Below, piece after piece: positions 1 through 8,634 of a stretch of DNA of 64,000 nt (positions are counted from its first letter, which is position 1; the number at the start of each line of letters is the position of its first letter). The DNA is from Acidimicrobiia bacterium (GTDB lineage Bacteria; Actinomycetota; Acidimicrobiia; Acidimicrobiales; AC-14), in contig JAHFUR010000007.1 of NCBI GenBank assembly GCA_023264995.1, positions 1 to 64,000 of the forward strand. The letters are read 5' to 3'. The position numbers were made by a program, and so were the translations under genes. Below the pieces are notes generated by a model that worked only from the letters and a program-made list of their open reading frames with translations, was not told where the DNA came from and ran no database searches.

Positions 1-417
1 GTCGAGCATGGCCGCGGTCACGCCGGCGACGTCGCCGGCGGCCACGAAGCCGGGGAGCAGGTCGAGCGCGGCCACGCCGGCGGCGTCGGTGGCGGTGGTC
101 ACGACGGGCGTGGCGCCGAGGGCGGCGGCCACCGACCGGGCCAGGGCGTTGGCCCCGCCGGCGTGGCCGCCGCACAGGGCGACGGCGAAGCGCCCGGCCT
201 CGTCCACACACACGACGGCCGGGTCGGTGGCCTTGTCGGCCAACAGGGGAGCGACGATGCGGACGGCGGCGCCGGCGGCGAGGAAGAGGACGAAGCCGTC
301 GACCCCGGCCCAGCGTCGGGGGACGACCTCGCCGGCCGGCCCCGCGGCGTGCTCGTACGGCAGGCGGTCGGCCAGCGCGGCGCCGGCAGCGGTCACGGAC
401 ACGGACAGGACCTTCAC
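1..417 (-). CDS. cbiG: Cobalt-precorrin-5A hydrolase CbiG (partial, runs off the left edge)
   Basis: Reverse-strand translation VKVLSVSVTAAGAALADRLPYEHAAG...FAVALCGGHAGGANALARSVAAALGATPVVTTATDAAGVAALDLLPGF is CbiG-like; GTG start overlaps the stop of cbiET (GTGA). Not in the supplied ORF track because it is open at the edge. Confidence 0.8.
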   Translation of the reverse strand, partial: MKVLSVSVTAAGAALADRLPYEHAAGPAGEVVPRRWAGVDGFVLFLAAGAAVRIVAPLLADKATDPAVVCVDEAGRFAVALCGGHAGGANALARSVAAALGATPVVTTATDAAGVAALDLLPGFVAAGDVAGVTAAMLD

Positions 418-1556
418 TCGGCCGGGCCCCAGGCCACGAACACCGGGTTCTCGGCGGCCAAGCGCACGCCACCGTCGGGCAGCACCGCACCGCGGGACAC
501 GCCGACCTGCACCAGGTGGCCGAGCCGGGCCGCGGCCGCCGCCGCCCGGTCGAGGGCGGCGAAGCAGGCCACGGCCCGGCCGCCGGGTGCCAGGCGGGCC
601 ATCACGGCGTCGAGGACATCGAGCCCGCCGCCCCCCACGAAGGCCCGGTCGGGGTCGGGCAGGCCGGCCAGCGTCGCCGGCGCCTCGCCGACGGCGACCT
701 CCACCGCCACGCCGTGGTCGGCGGCATTGGCCCGGATCCGCTCGGCCTGCTCCCCGTCGCGCTCGACGGCGACGACCCGCAGGCCCGGGCACAGCCGCGC
801 GCATTCGATGGCCACGCTCCCGCTCCCGGCGCCGACGTCCCAGAGCACGCCGGCCGGCGGCAGGGCGAGCTTGCCCAGGGCGACGGCCCGGACCTCGGCC
901 TTGGTGATCATGCCATCGCGATGGGCGAACTCGCCGTCGGGCAGGCCCCACGCCAGCGCCGGCCGGTCGGCCACCTCGGCGTCGAGCAGCACGACGACCG
1001 ACAGCGGGTCCCAGGTGCCGCCGGCCAGGCCGGCGAGGTCGACGCTGGTCACGGCCTCCCGGGCCAGGCCGAGGCGGCTGCAGACGACCGCTCGGCGGTG
1101 CCGGGCGCCAAGGGTGAGCAGTTCCTTGCCCAGGGCCTCCGGCGGGGCGTCCGGCGACGTCAACACGGCGGCTTTGCCCGCCGCGGCGGCCATCCGGGCC
1201 GCAGCCGGCAAGGGCCGGCCATGGGCCGACACAACGACGGCGTCGTCCCACGGCAGGCCCAGCCGGGCGAAGGCCAGCGCCACCGAGGAGACCGCCGGCT
1301 GCACGTCGAGCGCCTCTGGCCCGAACCGCTCGGCCAGGGCGCGCACGATCCCGAAGAAGCCGGGGTCGCCGGACGCCAGCACGCACACGCGGCCGGGCTC
1401 GGCGGCGATGGCGTCCAGCACCGGCCCGAGGTCGCCGCCGATGACCAGGTGCCGGCCGGGGGCCCCTTCGAGGTGCCGGCGCCCGCCCACGACCAGGTCG
1501 GTGCCGGCTGGCACCACGCCGGGCATCCCCACGACCACGATCGGCCCCTCAGGCAC
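414..1556 (-). CDS. cbiET: Precorrin-6Y C5,15-methyltransferase (decarboxylating), CbiE/CbiT fusion
   Basis: ORF 414..1736 trimmed to a GTG at 1556 (VPEGPIVVVGMPG). SAM-methylase motifs ASGDPGFFGIVRAL (CbiE) and LWDVGAGSGSVAIECAR (CbiT). Confidence 0.85.
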   Translation of the reverse strand: MPEGPIVVVGMPGVVPAGTDLVVGGRRHLEGAPGRHLVIGGDLGPVLDAIAAEPGRVCVLASGDPGFFGIVRALAERFGPEALDVQPAVSSVALAFARLGLPWDDAVVVSAHGRPLPAAARMAAAAGKAAVLTSPDAPPEALGKELLTLGARHRRAVVCSRLGLAREAVTSVDLAGLAGGTWDPLSVVVLLDAEVADRPALAWGLPDGEFAHRDGMITKAEVRAVALGKLALPPAGVLWDVGAGSGSVAIECARLCPGLRVVAVERDGEQAERIRANAADHGVAVEVAVGEAPATLAGLPDPDRAFVGGGGLDVLDAVMARLAPGGRAVACFAALDRAAAAAARLGHLVQVGVSRGAVLPDGGVRLAAENPVFVAWGPAE

Positions 1557-2628
1557 GGGCCACCACCACGTCGCCCTCGAAGTCGACCATGACCACCTCG
1601 GTGTCGACGGCACCTCCGGTGTGGGCCTCGCAGGCGGTCCGGGCCAGGGCGCACACACGGGCCAGGGGAGCCATGTCGCCCTGGGCGACGCAGGTCTCGA
1701 AAAAGTGGCGGGCCGTGGCCGTGGCCGTCGCCGCACCGATCACCTCGGCCGAGGCGCCGGTGTCACGGGCGACGGCGGCCAGCAGCTCCCCGTCGACCTG
1801 TGACCGGTGGAAATGGGTCATCATCACGCCGGCGGCCAGCTTGGTGATCTTCCCGGCCATGGCCACCAGCATGACGTGGTGGATCCCGTCTGCCGCGGCC
1901 CGCCGCAGCGCCGTGCCCGTGAAGTCGCCCACCTCCACGAAGCAGACGTCGGGGAGGTCGGGCCGCAGGCGCATCGCCGCCCGCTCCGACCGGCTGCCGG
2001 TGGCCAGCACCACCACTGACTCGCCCTGGGCGGCGGCGACGTCGATCTGTTGGGTGACCGACGCCCGGTAGGCGGCCGTCGAGAAGGGCCGGACGATCCC
2101 GGTGGTGCCGAGGATCGAGATGCCGCCGACGATGCCGAGCCGGGCGTTCGACGTGCGGGCGGCCATCTCGGCGCCGCCGGGCACCGAGAACGTGACGGCC
2201 AGCGGCGCGCCGGTGACCTCGGCCAGGGCGGCGGCGATCATGCGCCGGGGGACGGGGTTGATGGCGGGGGTACCGACGGCCAGGCCGAGCCCCGGCTTGG
2301 TGACGGTGCCCACGCCGGCGCCGGCGGCGAGCGAGGCGAAAGGTGCCTCCGCCACCTCGGCAGTGACCCGGGCCCCATCCGTGCAGTCGGGGTCGTCGCC
2401 GGCGTCCTTGACGACGGCGCACCGGGTCGGCGACTCGGCCTCGACGGCGAAGGTGACCCGCCGGCCGCCGGGCAGGGCGACCTCGACGTCGGCCGGGACG
2501 GCTCCCGTGACCAGGCCGATGGCCGCCGCCTTGGCCGCGGCGCTGGCGCACGTACCGGTGGTCCAGCCCGTCCGCAGGCCGGCGCGGCCCGTCGTGGCCC
2601 CACTCATGCCGCCTCCCGGGCGGCTCAC
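1549..2628 (-). CDS. cbiD: Cobalt-precorrin-5B (C1)-methyltransferase CbiD
   Basis: LRTGWTTGTCASAAAKAAA...KPGLGLAVGTPAINPVPRRMI...GTTGIVRPFS are CbiD hallmarks. Start may be GTG 2628 or ATG 2607. Confidence 0.92.
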   Translation of the reverse strand: MSRPGGGMSGATTGRAGLRTGWTTGTCASAAAKAAAIGLVTGAVPADVEVALPGGRRVTFAVEAESPTRCAVVKDAGDDPDCTDGARVTAEVAEAPFASLAAGAGVGTVTKPGLGLAVGTPAINPVPRRMIAAALAEVTGAPLAVTFSVPGGAEMAARTSNARLGIVGGISILGTTGIVRPFSTAAYRASVTQQIDVAAAQGESVVVLATGSRSERAAMRLRPDLPDVCFVEVGDFTGTALRRAAADGIHHVMLVAMAGKITKLAAGVMMTHFHRSQVDGELLAAVARDTGASAEVIGAATATATARHFFETCVAQGDMAPLARVCALARTACEAHTGGAVDTEVVMVDFEGDVVVARA

Positions 2629-2692
2629 GCCGGCACGCTCCCAGCGGGATCCTGCCGGCGTGATTGCTGGCCGGAGCCGCCTCCCGGGCGGC

Positions 2693-3484
2693 TCACGCCG
2701 GCCGACCGGCGGTCGTGCCCGGCGCCGACCGGCGGCGGAACCCGTGGGCGAAGTCGGGGGAGTACAGGTGGCTCCGGCCGCCGGCGCCGGCCAGGGCCGG
2801 GCCGACCAGCACGAGGACCGTGGTCTTGACGCCGAGGGCGGCGAGGTCAGCGGCCAGCTCGCCGACCGTGGTCATCACGACCTGCTCGTCGGGCCACGAC
2901 GCCCGCACGACGATGGCCGCCGGCGTGGCGGCGCCGTAGCCGCTGCCCGGGGCCAGCAGCTCGGCCGCCAGCTCGACCGGGCGGGCGGCGGACAGGAACA
3001 CGGCCATGGTGGTCCCGTGGGTGGCGAAGCCGGCCACCGACTCGCCGGCGGGCATCGACGCCGAGGTCCGCCCGGCCAGGCGGGTCAGCACCACGCTCTG
3101 GGCCACGCCGGGCTGGGTCAGCTCCCGGCCCACGGCGGCGGCCGCCGCGGCCAGGGAGCTCACGCCGGGCACGATCTCGAACGTCCGCTCGTTGGCGAGG
3201 CACCAGTCGATCTGCTCGCCGATGGCGCCGTAGATCGACGGGTCGCCGGAGTGGAGGCGCACGATGGCCACATCGTCGGGCTGGCCGGCGTAGACGGCCA
3301 GTACGTCCTCCAGGGTCATGGTGGCCGAGTCGTGGACGACCGCCCCGGGCCGGGCGTGGACGAGCACGGCGTCGGGCACGAGCGACGACGCCCACACGAC
3401 CACGTCGGCGCCGGCCAGGCGGTCGCGCCCCCGCAGGGTAATGAGGTCGGGCGCCCCGGGGCCGGCGCCGACGAAGCTGATCAC
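2693..3484 (-). CDS. cobM: Precorrin-4 C11-methyltransferase CobM/CbiF
   Basis: ISFVGAGPGAPDLITLRGRDRLAGADVVVWASSLV...RLHSGDPSIYGAIGEQ; GTGA overlap with cobI. Confidence 0.92.
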   Translation of the reverse strand: MISFVGAGPGAPDLITLRGRDRLAGADVVVWASSLVPDAVLVHARPGAVVHDSATMTLEDVLAVYAGQPDDVAIVRLHSGDPSIYGAIGEQIDWCLANERTFEIVPGVSSLAAAAAAVGRELTQPGVAQSVVLTRLAGRTSASMPAGESVAGFATHGTTMAVFLSAARPVELAAELLAPGSGYGAATPAAIVVRASWPDEQVVMTTVGELAADLAALGVKTTVLVLVGPALAGAGGRSHLYSPDFAHGFRRRSAPGTTAGRPA

Positions 3485-4197
3485 CCGGCCCGTCCGGTGG
3501 GCGGGACGATCACGGTGGCCAGGTAGGCCGCCGGGCCGTCGGCGGCGTCGGCCACCGCCACCACCCGTTCACCGGGCAGCCCCATCAGCTCGCCGACGAC
3601 CGCCCCGTCGAGCCGGCCGGCCGCAGCCAGCTCCGCCGCCATCGCCGGCAGGTGGCGACCGCCCTTGTAGACGACGACCGCCTGCGTGGGGTCGGCGAGC
3701 GCACCGATGAGGGCGCCCGGCCCGTCCAGCGCGGTGATCAGGGCCAGCCGCTCGGTGTTCTGGAGCACGACCGTGCCCGACCGGGCGGCCAGTTCCTGGA
3801 ACGCCATGATCCCGGGGACCGTCTCGATGACGGCCCCGGGCCGGAGCTCCCGCACGCGCGCCGCGACGGAGGAGAAGGTGCTGTAGATGTTGGGGTCGCC
3901 CAGGGTGACGAACGCCAGGCGCTGGCCGGCGTCGAGGCCGGCGACCACCGTCGCCGCGGCATCGTCGATGGACGCGCCGGCATCGCCCATGGCGAACAGC
4001 AGCCGCTCGACGCGGCTGCCCGGGCACGCCTGGCGGACGATGGACTCAGCCCGGCCGACAGCATCGAGCGCGGACGAGGGGGCGAGCACCCGGTCGGCCT
4101 CCCGGAGGGCCCGGATGCCGCGGACGGTCAACAGCTCCGGGTCGCCCGGCCCGACGCCCACCCCGATCAACGCGCTGCTCGCAGCCGGCTCGGTCAT
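3481..4197 (-). CDS. cobI: Precorrin-2 C20-methyltransferase CobI/CbiL
   Basis: MTEPAASSALIGVGVGPGDPELLTVRGIRALREADRVLAPSS...FVTLGDPNIYSTFS. ORF track extends to 4371 through the riboswitch; ATG at 4197 is preferred. Confidence 0.88.
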   Translation of the reverse strand: MTEPAASSALIGVGVGPGDPELLTVRGIRALREADRVLAPSSALDAVGRAESIVRQACPGSRVERLLFAMGDAGASIDDAAATVVAGLDAGQRLAFVTLGDPNIYSTFSSVAARVRELRPGAVIETVPGIMAFQELAARSGTVVLQNTERLALITALDGPGALIGALADPTQAVVVYKGGRHLPAMAAELAAAGRLDGAVVGELMGLPGERVVAVADAADGPAAYLATVIVPPTGRAG

Positions 4198-4221
4198 TCG
4201 GCCCTCAGGCATGCGGACGGT

Positions 4222-4395
4222 CCACCTGGCAGGACGACCTCTGGCTCCCTCTCGGTCACAGTGGCACTGGCCGCACCGGACTCGCACCGGCTCGTCGACC
4301 CGACAGACGCCGCGACTGTACCCGGCGATGTAGCACCTGGGCCCCAGCGGTGCTCTTGTCGGTGCACGCACCCAGCCATTCGGCCTGAACGGCGG
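4222..4395 (-). promoter_or_regulatory. Cobalamin (B12) riboswitch upstream of the cobI operon
   Basis: Minus strand: GAGCCGGTGCGAGTCCGGTGCGGCCAGTGCCACTGTGACCGAGAGGGAGCCAGAGGTCGTCCTGCC matches the B12-box core and the downstream AGCCAG(G)AG...CCTGCC segment; ends about 25-30 nt before the cobI ATG. Confidence 0.75.
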
Positions 4396-4499
4396 ATGGC
4401 GGGGCCCGGAGCGCCCACCTCCGTTCCCGCCACGTCCCGAAGGGCGGGCCCGCGGCCCGGACCGCCGACCTCGGTCGGTGTGCCCGGGCCCCGGCGGGC

Positions 4500-4916
4500 T
4501 CAGCCGAGCTTCAGCTTGACCATGGGGCTCTCCCGGCGCACGGCTTTCCCGGCCGCCGGCGGCGCTGGCCGCAGAGTGACGAGCGCCCGGATCTCGTCGG
4601 GGTTGGGGATGGCGTTCATGTCCTCGTTGAGGTCGAGGGCCCGGAACGACTTCGTGAAATGGCGCGCCGACGTCTCCGACGCCCCGGGCGTCACGTCCTT
4701 GTTGAACATCGGGGTCATGAACTCGAGGGTGTCGTCGCCGCCGGCCGCCGGCGGGTCGTTGGCATTGGTGTCGTCACCGATGAGGCGGCATTCCTCCTCG
4801 TAGGCCTGCTGCTTCTTCACGTCGGTCTTGCTGAACAGGATGTTGTAGGTCACGTCCGCCGTCGCCGTGTCACCCGTGATCTTCACGGTGAGCTTGATCG
4901 GGCCGATCCTCGCCAT
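4500..4916 (-). CDS. Hypothetical protein (138 aa)
   Basis: Complete ORF MARIGPIKLTVKITGDTATADVTYNILFSKTDVKKQQAYEEECRLIGDD...; purine-rich GGAGGCAGC just upstream; family not recognised. Confidence 0.6.
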   Translation of the reverse strand: MARIGPIKLTVKITGDTATADVTYNILFSKTDVKKQQAYEEECRLIGDDTNANDPPAAGGDDTLEFMTPMFNKDVTPGASETSARHFTKSFRALDLNEDMNAIPNPDEIRALVTLRPAPPAAGKAVRRESPMVKLKLG

Positions 4917-4976
4917 GCTGCCTCCCCGCCTCTGGCCGGCGCCCGCCAGTTCGGCGCCGGCGGTCCGTGCGGGAAT

Positions 4977-5933
4977 CTAGCGTCTTGGCCGGGAGCTGGC
5001 GCCGTCGCCGCGTCGCACCGACCCAGGGTGTCGCGGGTCGGCGATGTCGCGCAGGCCGTTGCCGACCAGGTTGACCGCGAGCACCGTGAGCAGGATGGCG
5101 AGGCCCGGGAAGTAGATGAGGTACGCCGTCGACGTGCCGCTCGACCCTTTGAACCCGGCGAGCATCTTCCCCCACGACGGTGTCGGCGCCGGGAGCCCGA
5201 AATCGAGGAAGGCGAGCGCGGACTCGGCGAGGATGGCACCGCCCACCACGAGCGTGGCGTACACCGTGATCGTCCCCACCACGTTGGGCAGGAGGTGGCG
5301 GGTGACGACCCGCCACGCCGACGCGCCGGTGGCCCGGGCCGCCTCGACGAACTCGCGCTGGCGAAGCGAGAGGATCTCGGCCCGGACGACGCGAGCGATG
5401 GTCGGCCACGATGACAGCGACAGGACGACGACGATCACTCCGGTCGACTCCCCGAGGCCGTGCTGGGCGATCATGAGCACGGCGAGGCCAGGGATGACCA
5501 GTAACAGGTCGGTGCACCGCATCAGGGCCTCGTCGACCCAGCCGCCGAACCACCCGGCCGTGGTGCCGACCGCCGTCCCGATGGCAGTGGCCGCGGCGGC
5601 GACGGAGATGCCGATGAGGAGCGAGACGCGCCCACCCCACAGGATGCGGGTGAAGACGTCGCGCCCGAGGTCGTCGGTGCCGAACCAGTGTTGCGAGGAT
5701 GGCGGCTGGAAACGTTGCGCGAGCTGGGCTCGATCGAGGAGCGGGTCCACGGGATAGGGCGCGAGCACGGGGGCCAAGAGGGCGCCGAGGGCGAGCACCA
5801 GCAGCACTGTGGCACCAACGACGGCCAGCCGATGGTGGGTCAGCCGCTTCCATGCCGGCTCGCCAGGCTTGAGCGGCCGGGCGGCCCTGTCCTCACCGTC
5901 GGCGGTGAGCGCCCCGCTGTCGACGATCGTCAT
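4977..5933 (-). CDS. ABC transporter permease (DppC/OppC type)
   Basis: HWFGTDDLGRDVFTRILWGGRVSLLIG is the classic DppC N-terminal motif; multiple TM segments. Confidence 0.92.
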   Translation of the reverse strand: MTIVDSGALTADGEDRAARPLKPGEPAWKRLTHHRLAVVGATVLLVLALGALLAPVLAPYPVDPLLDRAQLAQRFQPPSSQHWFGTDDLGRDVFTRILWGGRVSLLIGISVAAAATAIGTAVGTTAGWFGGWVDEALMRCTDLLLVIPGLAVLMIAQHGLGESTGVIVVVLSLSSWPTIARVVRAEILSLRQREFVEAARATGASAWRVVTRHLLPNVVGTITVYATLVVGGAILAESALAFLDFGLPAPTPSWGKMLAGFKGSSGTSTAYLIYFPGLAILLTVLAVNLVGNGLRDIADPRHPGSVRRGDGASSRPRR

Positions 5934-5936
5934 GGC

Positions 5937-6923
5937 TCAGGACCGAGCCCGGGGGTCGAGTACCCCGTTGAGGATGTCGGCGAGCAGGTTGAGGCCGAGG
6001 GCGAAGGTGGCGGCCACCATGAGCCACGCCAACAACATGTTCGTGTCCCCGTCCGAGAGGGCCTGGAGCAGGAGCTGGCCCATCCCCGGCCACGAGAAGA
6101 TCGCTTCCGTCACGATCACGCCACCGAAGAGCTGGCCGATCCCTACCGCGGACACGGTGGTGAAGGGGATCAGCGCGTTGCGCAAGACATGGCCGAGGAG
6201 GACCTGGCGTCGCGAGAGCCCCTTCGCCGTCGCCGCTTGCACGTAGGGAGCCGAGAGCGCGTCGATCATCGAGGCGCGGATGTAGCGGCTCCAGGCGGCG
6301 ACGAGGGGGAGGGACAGGGTCATGACAGGCAGCGCCAGGTGCCGGGCGTAGTCGAGAAGCCCCCCCGAGGGCGAGTGGAGGCCGACCGAGTAGAGGAGGG
6401 GGTGGTCAAGGTGGAGCGCGTGCCTGGGGAAGTAGATCAGGACCTCGATCGCCATCAATGCGAACCAGAACGACGGCATCGACAGGGCCACGAACGAGAG
6501 GCCCGAGAGCGCGTGATCTGCCGCCGAGTACTGGCGAGCACCCGAGACGACGCCCACGAGGATGGCCACAGCGACGGCGAGGACGATCCCGAAGGCGATG
6601 AGCTGCACGGTGTTCCAGAGACGCGACCGCACGTCGGCGGCGACGGGACGGTGCGATTCCAGGCTCTCGCCCCAGTCGCCATGGGCAACGCCTGCGAGCC
6701 AATGGCCGTACTGCGCGGCCAGCGGGCGGTGGAGCCCGAGCCGGTCCCTCTCGTCGGCCAGGAGACGGGCGGCGGCCTCCGGGTCGACGTCGCCGCGGTT
6801 GAGGCTGGCCCGGGTGACGGTGAGCGGGTCGGTTGTCACCCGGACGATGACGAAGCAGAGCGTCGAAGCCGCGAACAGGACCAGGACGGACCACGCAGTC
6901 CGTCGGGCCACGAGGCGGACCAT
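5937..6923 (-). CDS. ABC transporter permease (DppB/OppB type)
   Basis: MVRLVARRTAWSVLVLFAASTLCFVIVRV...LRNALIPFTTVSAVGIGQLFGGVIVTEAIFSWPGMG. Confidence 0.92.
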   Translation of the reverse strand: MVRLVARRTAWSVLVLFAASTLCFVIVRVTTDPLTVTRASLNRGDVDPEAAARLLADERDRLGLHRPLAAQYGHWLAGVAHGDWGESLESHRPVAADVRSRLWNTVQLIAFGIVLAVAVAILVGVVSGARQYSAADHALSGLSFVALSMPSFWFALMAIEVLIYFPRHALHLDHPLLYSVGLHSPSGGLLDYARHLALPVMTLSLPLVAAWSRYIRASMIDALSAPYVQAATAKGLSRRQVLLGHVLRNALIPFTTVSAVGIGQLFGGVIVTEAIFSWPGMGQLLLQALSDGDTNMLLAWLMVAATFALGLNLLADILNGVLDPRARS

Positions 6924-6960
6924 ACGGGCCTCGGTCAGATGTGGGCGCTGGGCGGGGTGC

Positions 6961-8625
6961 TCAACAATGGGACCGGCAATACCACTCGCTGAGGTTGTAG
7001 AACGCACCGGCCGGGTTGGTCTTCACGCCACCCACCTTGGCCTCGTTGAACACGATGATGTCGAGCACCGGGTTGAGCGGGAGGGCCGGCATCTCGTCGG
7101 CCAGCGTCTGCTGGGCCTGGTTCACGAGCTCGTGGCGCTTGGTGTCGTCAAGCTCCTTGGCCACGGCCTCCCACAGATCGTCGAGAGGCTTGCTGGCGAT
7201 ACGGCTGACGTTGTTGCCCGGCTTGGTCTCCGTGGGGATGTTCTTCGAGCAGAAGTTGCCGCACAGGTTCGGGTCGGTGGCCGGCGGCGCCAATGAGACG
7301 ATGGCAGCCTGGAACGTGCCGTCGGTGAACCACTTCCCGGTGAGGAGGGTGGCGGGGTTGGCGTTGACGATGGAGACATCGAACCCGGCTTCTTTCCACT
7401 GGGACCGCAGGATCTCCTCGGCCTGCTCTCGGCGGGCGTTGCCCGTGCCGGTGTTGAGCTCCACCGTGGCCCGGGTGCCGGCCTTGGCCCACACGCCGTC
7501 GGTGCCCTTGGCCCAGCCATCGTCGGTCATGAGCTGCTTGACCCGGCCCAGGTCGCGCTCGTAGCGCCGGTAGGGCTGGGTGTACCACTCCCGGTTCCCT
7601 GGTGACATGAGCGCCTGCGCCGGCTTGATGGCGGGGTCGATCGAACCGGACTGCTGGAGGACGATGGCATCCCGGTCGGCGCCGAAGGCCAGGGCCTGGC
7701 GGACAGCCTTGCTGTCGAGGGGCGGCTTGGCCGTGTTGAACATGACAACCTCGAAGCTGAAGCCGATGCTGCTCTCGAAGTGGGTACCGGTCAGGCCCTT
7801 CAGGTCGAGAATGTCGCGTTGCGGCCCGGCGAAATACGCCATGTCGAGCTGGCCGGTCTTGTACGCGGCGAGGTACGCCGACGAATCGGTGATGACCTTG
7901 AACACCACGCTGTCAAGGTGCGGCTTCGGTCCCCAGTACCTGGCGTTGGGTACGAGCTTGATCTCCACCCCGCGCGTCCAATGGTCGAGGGCCCATGGCC
8001 CGCCCGAGAAGGTGTAGCCGTCGCGGAGCACAGCCCCGCGGTCCTTCCCCGCGAGGAGGTGGTTGGGCAGGAGCCGGGCGAAATTGTCCCGCCATGCCGG
8101 CGTCGGGTCCTTGAACGTCACCTTGGCGACGCCAGGGTCAGAGGCATCGACGGTGTCGACCGCGGCCGCTGCGGTGCTCGAGCCCGCCAGCTTGGCTTGC
8201 TCGGCGGTGTACTTGAAGTCGGCCGACGTGATCCTGGTGCCGTCGGACCAGACGGCCGACGGGTTGAGCCGGTAGGTCACGACCTGCGGGGGGCCGGGTG
8301 AGACCGTGGGCTCCCCGGCCAGGAGGATGCTCGGCCGATAGACGTTGTCGACGAAATCGAAGGCCCGGGGGAGGGTCTGCGACGAGAGCATGTCGCGGCC
8401 CCACACCGAGGAGATCCCGCAGGCGGCATACCAGTCGGCGCACGCCGGCTCCTGGAGCGCCCCCAGGACCAGCGTGCCGCCTTCCTTCGGCTGGTCGGCC
8501 GGGGCGACCCTCTCGGCGTCGTTCCCCGAGCCGACCGTGCACGACGCGGCCAGCAGCGACACTATCACGGCAGCGACGGCCCGCCCCGCCCTCGTCGACC
8601 AGTTGCGCCAGGAGGTGTTCATCAA
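6961..8625 (-). CDS. ABC transporter substrate-binding lipoprotein, family 5 (peptide/nickel type)
   Basis: Lipobox VSLLAASC; SBP_bac_5 motifs VVTYRLNPSAVWSDGTRITSADFKYT... and LDSKAVRQALAFGADRDAI. Confidence 0.9.
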   Translation of the reverse strand: MMNTSWRNWSTRAGRAVAAVIVSLLAASCTVGSGNDAERVAPADQPKEGGTLVLGALQEPACADWYAACGISSVWGRDMLSSQTLPRAFDFVDNVYRPSILLAGEPTVSPGPPQVVTYRLNPSAVWSDGTRITSADFKYTAEQAKLAGSSTAAAAVDTVDASDPGVAKVTFKDPTPAWRDNFARLLPNHLLAGKDRGAVLRDGYTFSGGPWALDHWTRGVEIKLVPNARYWGPKPHLDSVVFKVITDSSAYLAAYKTGQLDMAYFAGPQRDILDLKGLTGTHFESSIGFSFEVVMFNTAKPPLDSKAVRQALAFGADRDAIVLQQSGSIDPAIKPAQALMSPGNREWYTQPYRRYERDLGRVKQLMTDDGWAKGTDGVWAKAGTRATVELNTGTGNARREQAEEILRSQWKEAGFDVSIVNANPATLLTGKWFTDGTFQAAIVSLAPPATDPNLCGNFCSKNIPTETKPGNNVSRIASKPLDDLWEAVAKELDDTKRHELVNQAQQTLADEMPALPLNPVLDIIVFNEAKVGGVKTNPAGAFYNLSEWYCRSHC

Positions 8626-8634
8626 CGACCGCCC

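Noticed and set aside
8-1803. Plus-strand ORFs 8..907, 163..1803 and 516..1592
   Set aside because: Arg/Pro/Ala-rich shadow ORFs antisense to cbiG/cbiET/cbiD; no recognisable domains. High GC produces many such frames.
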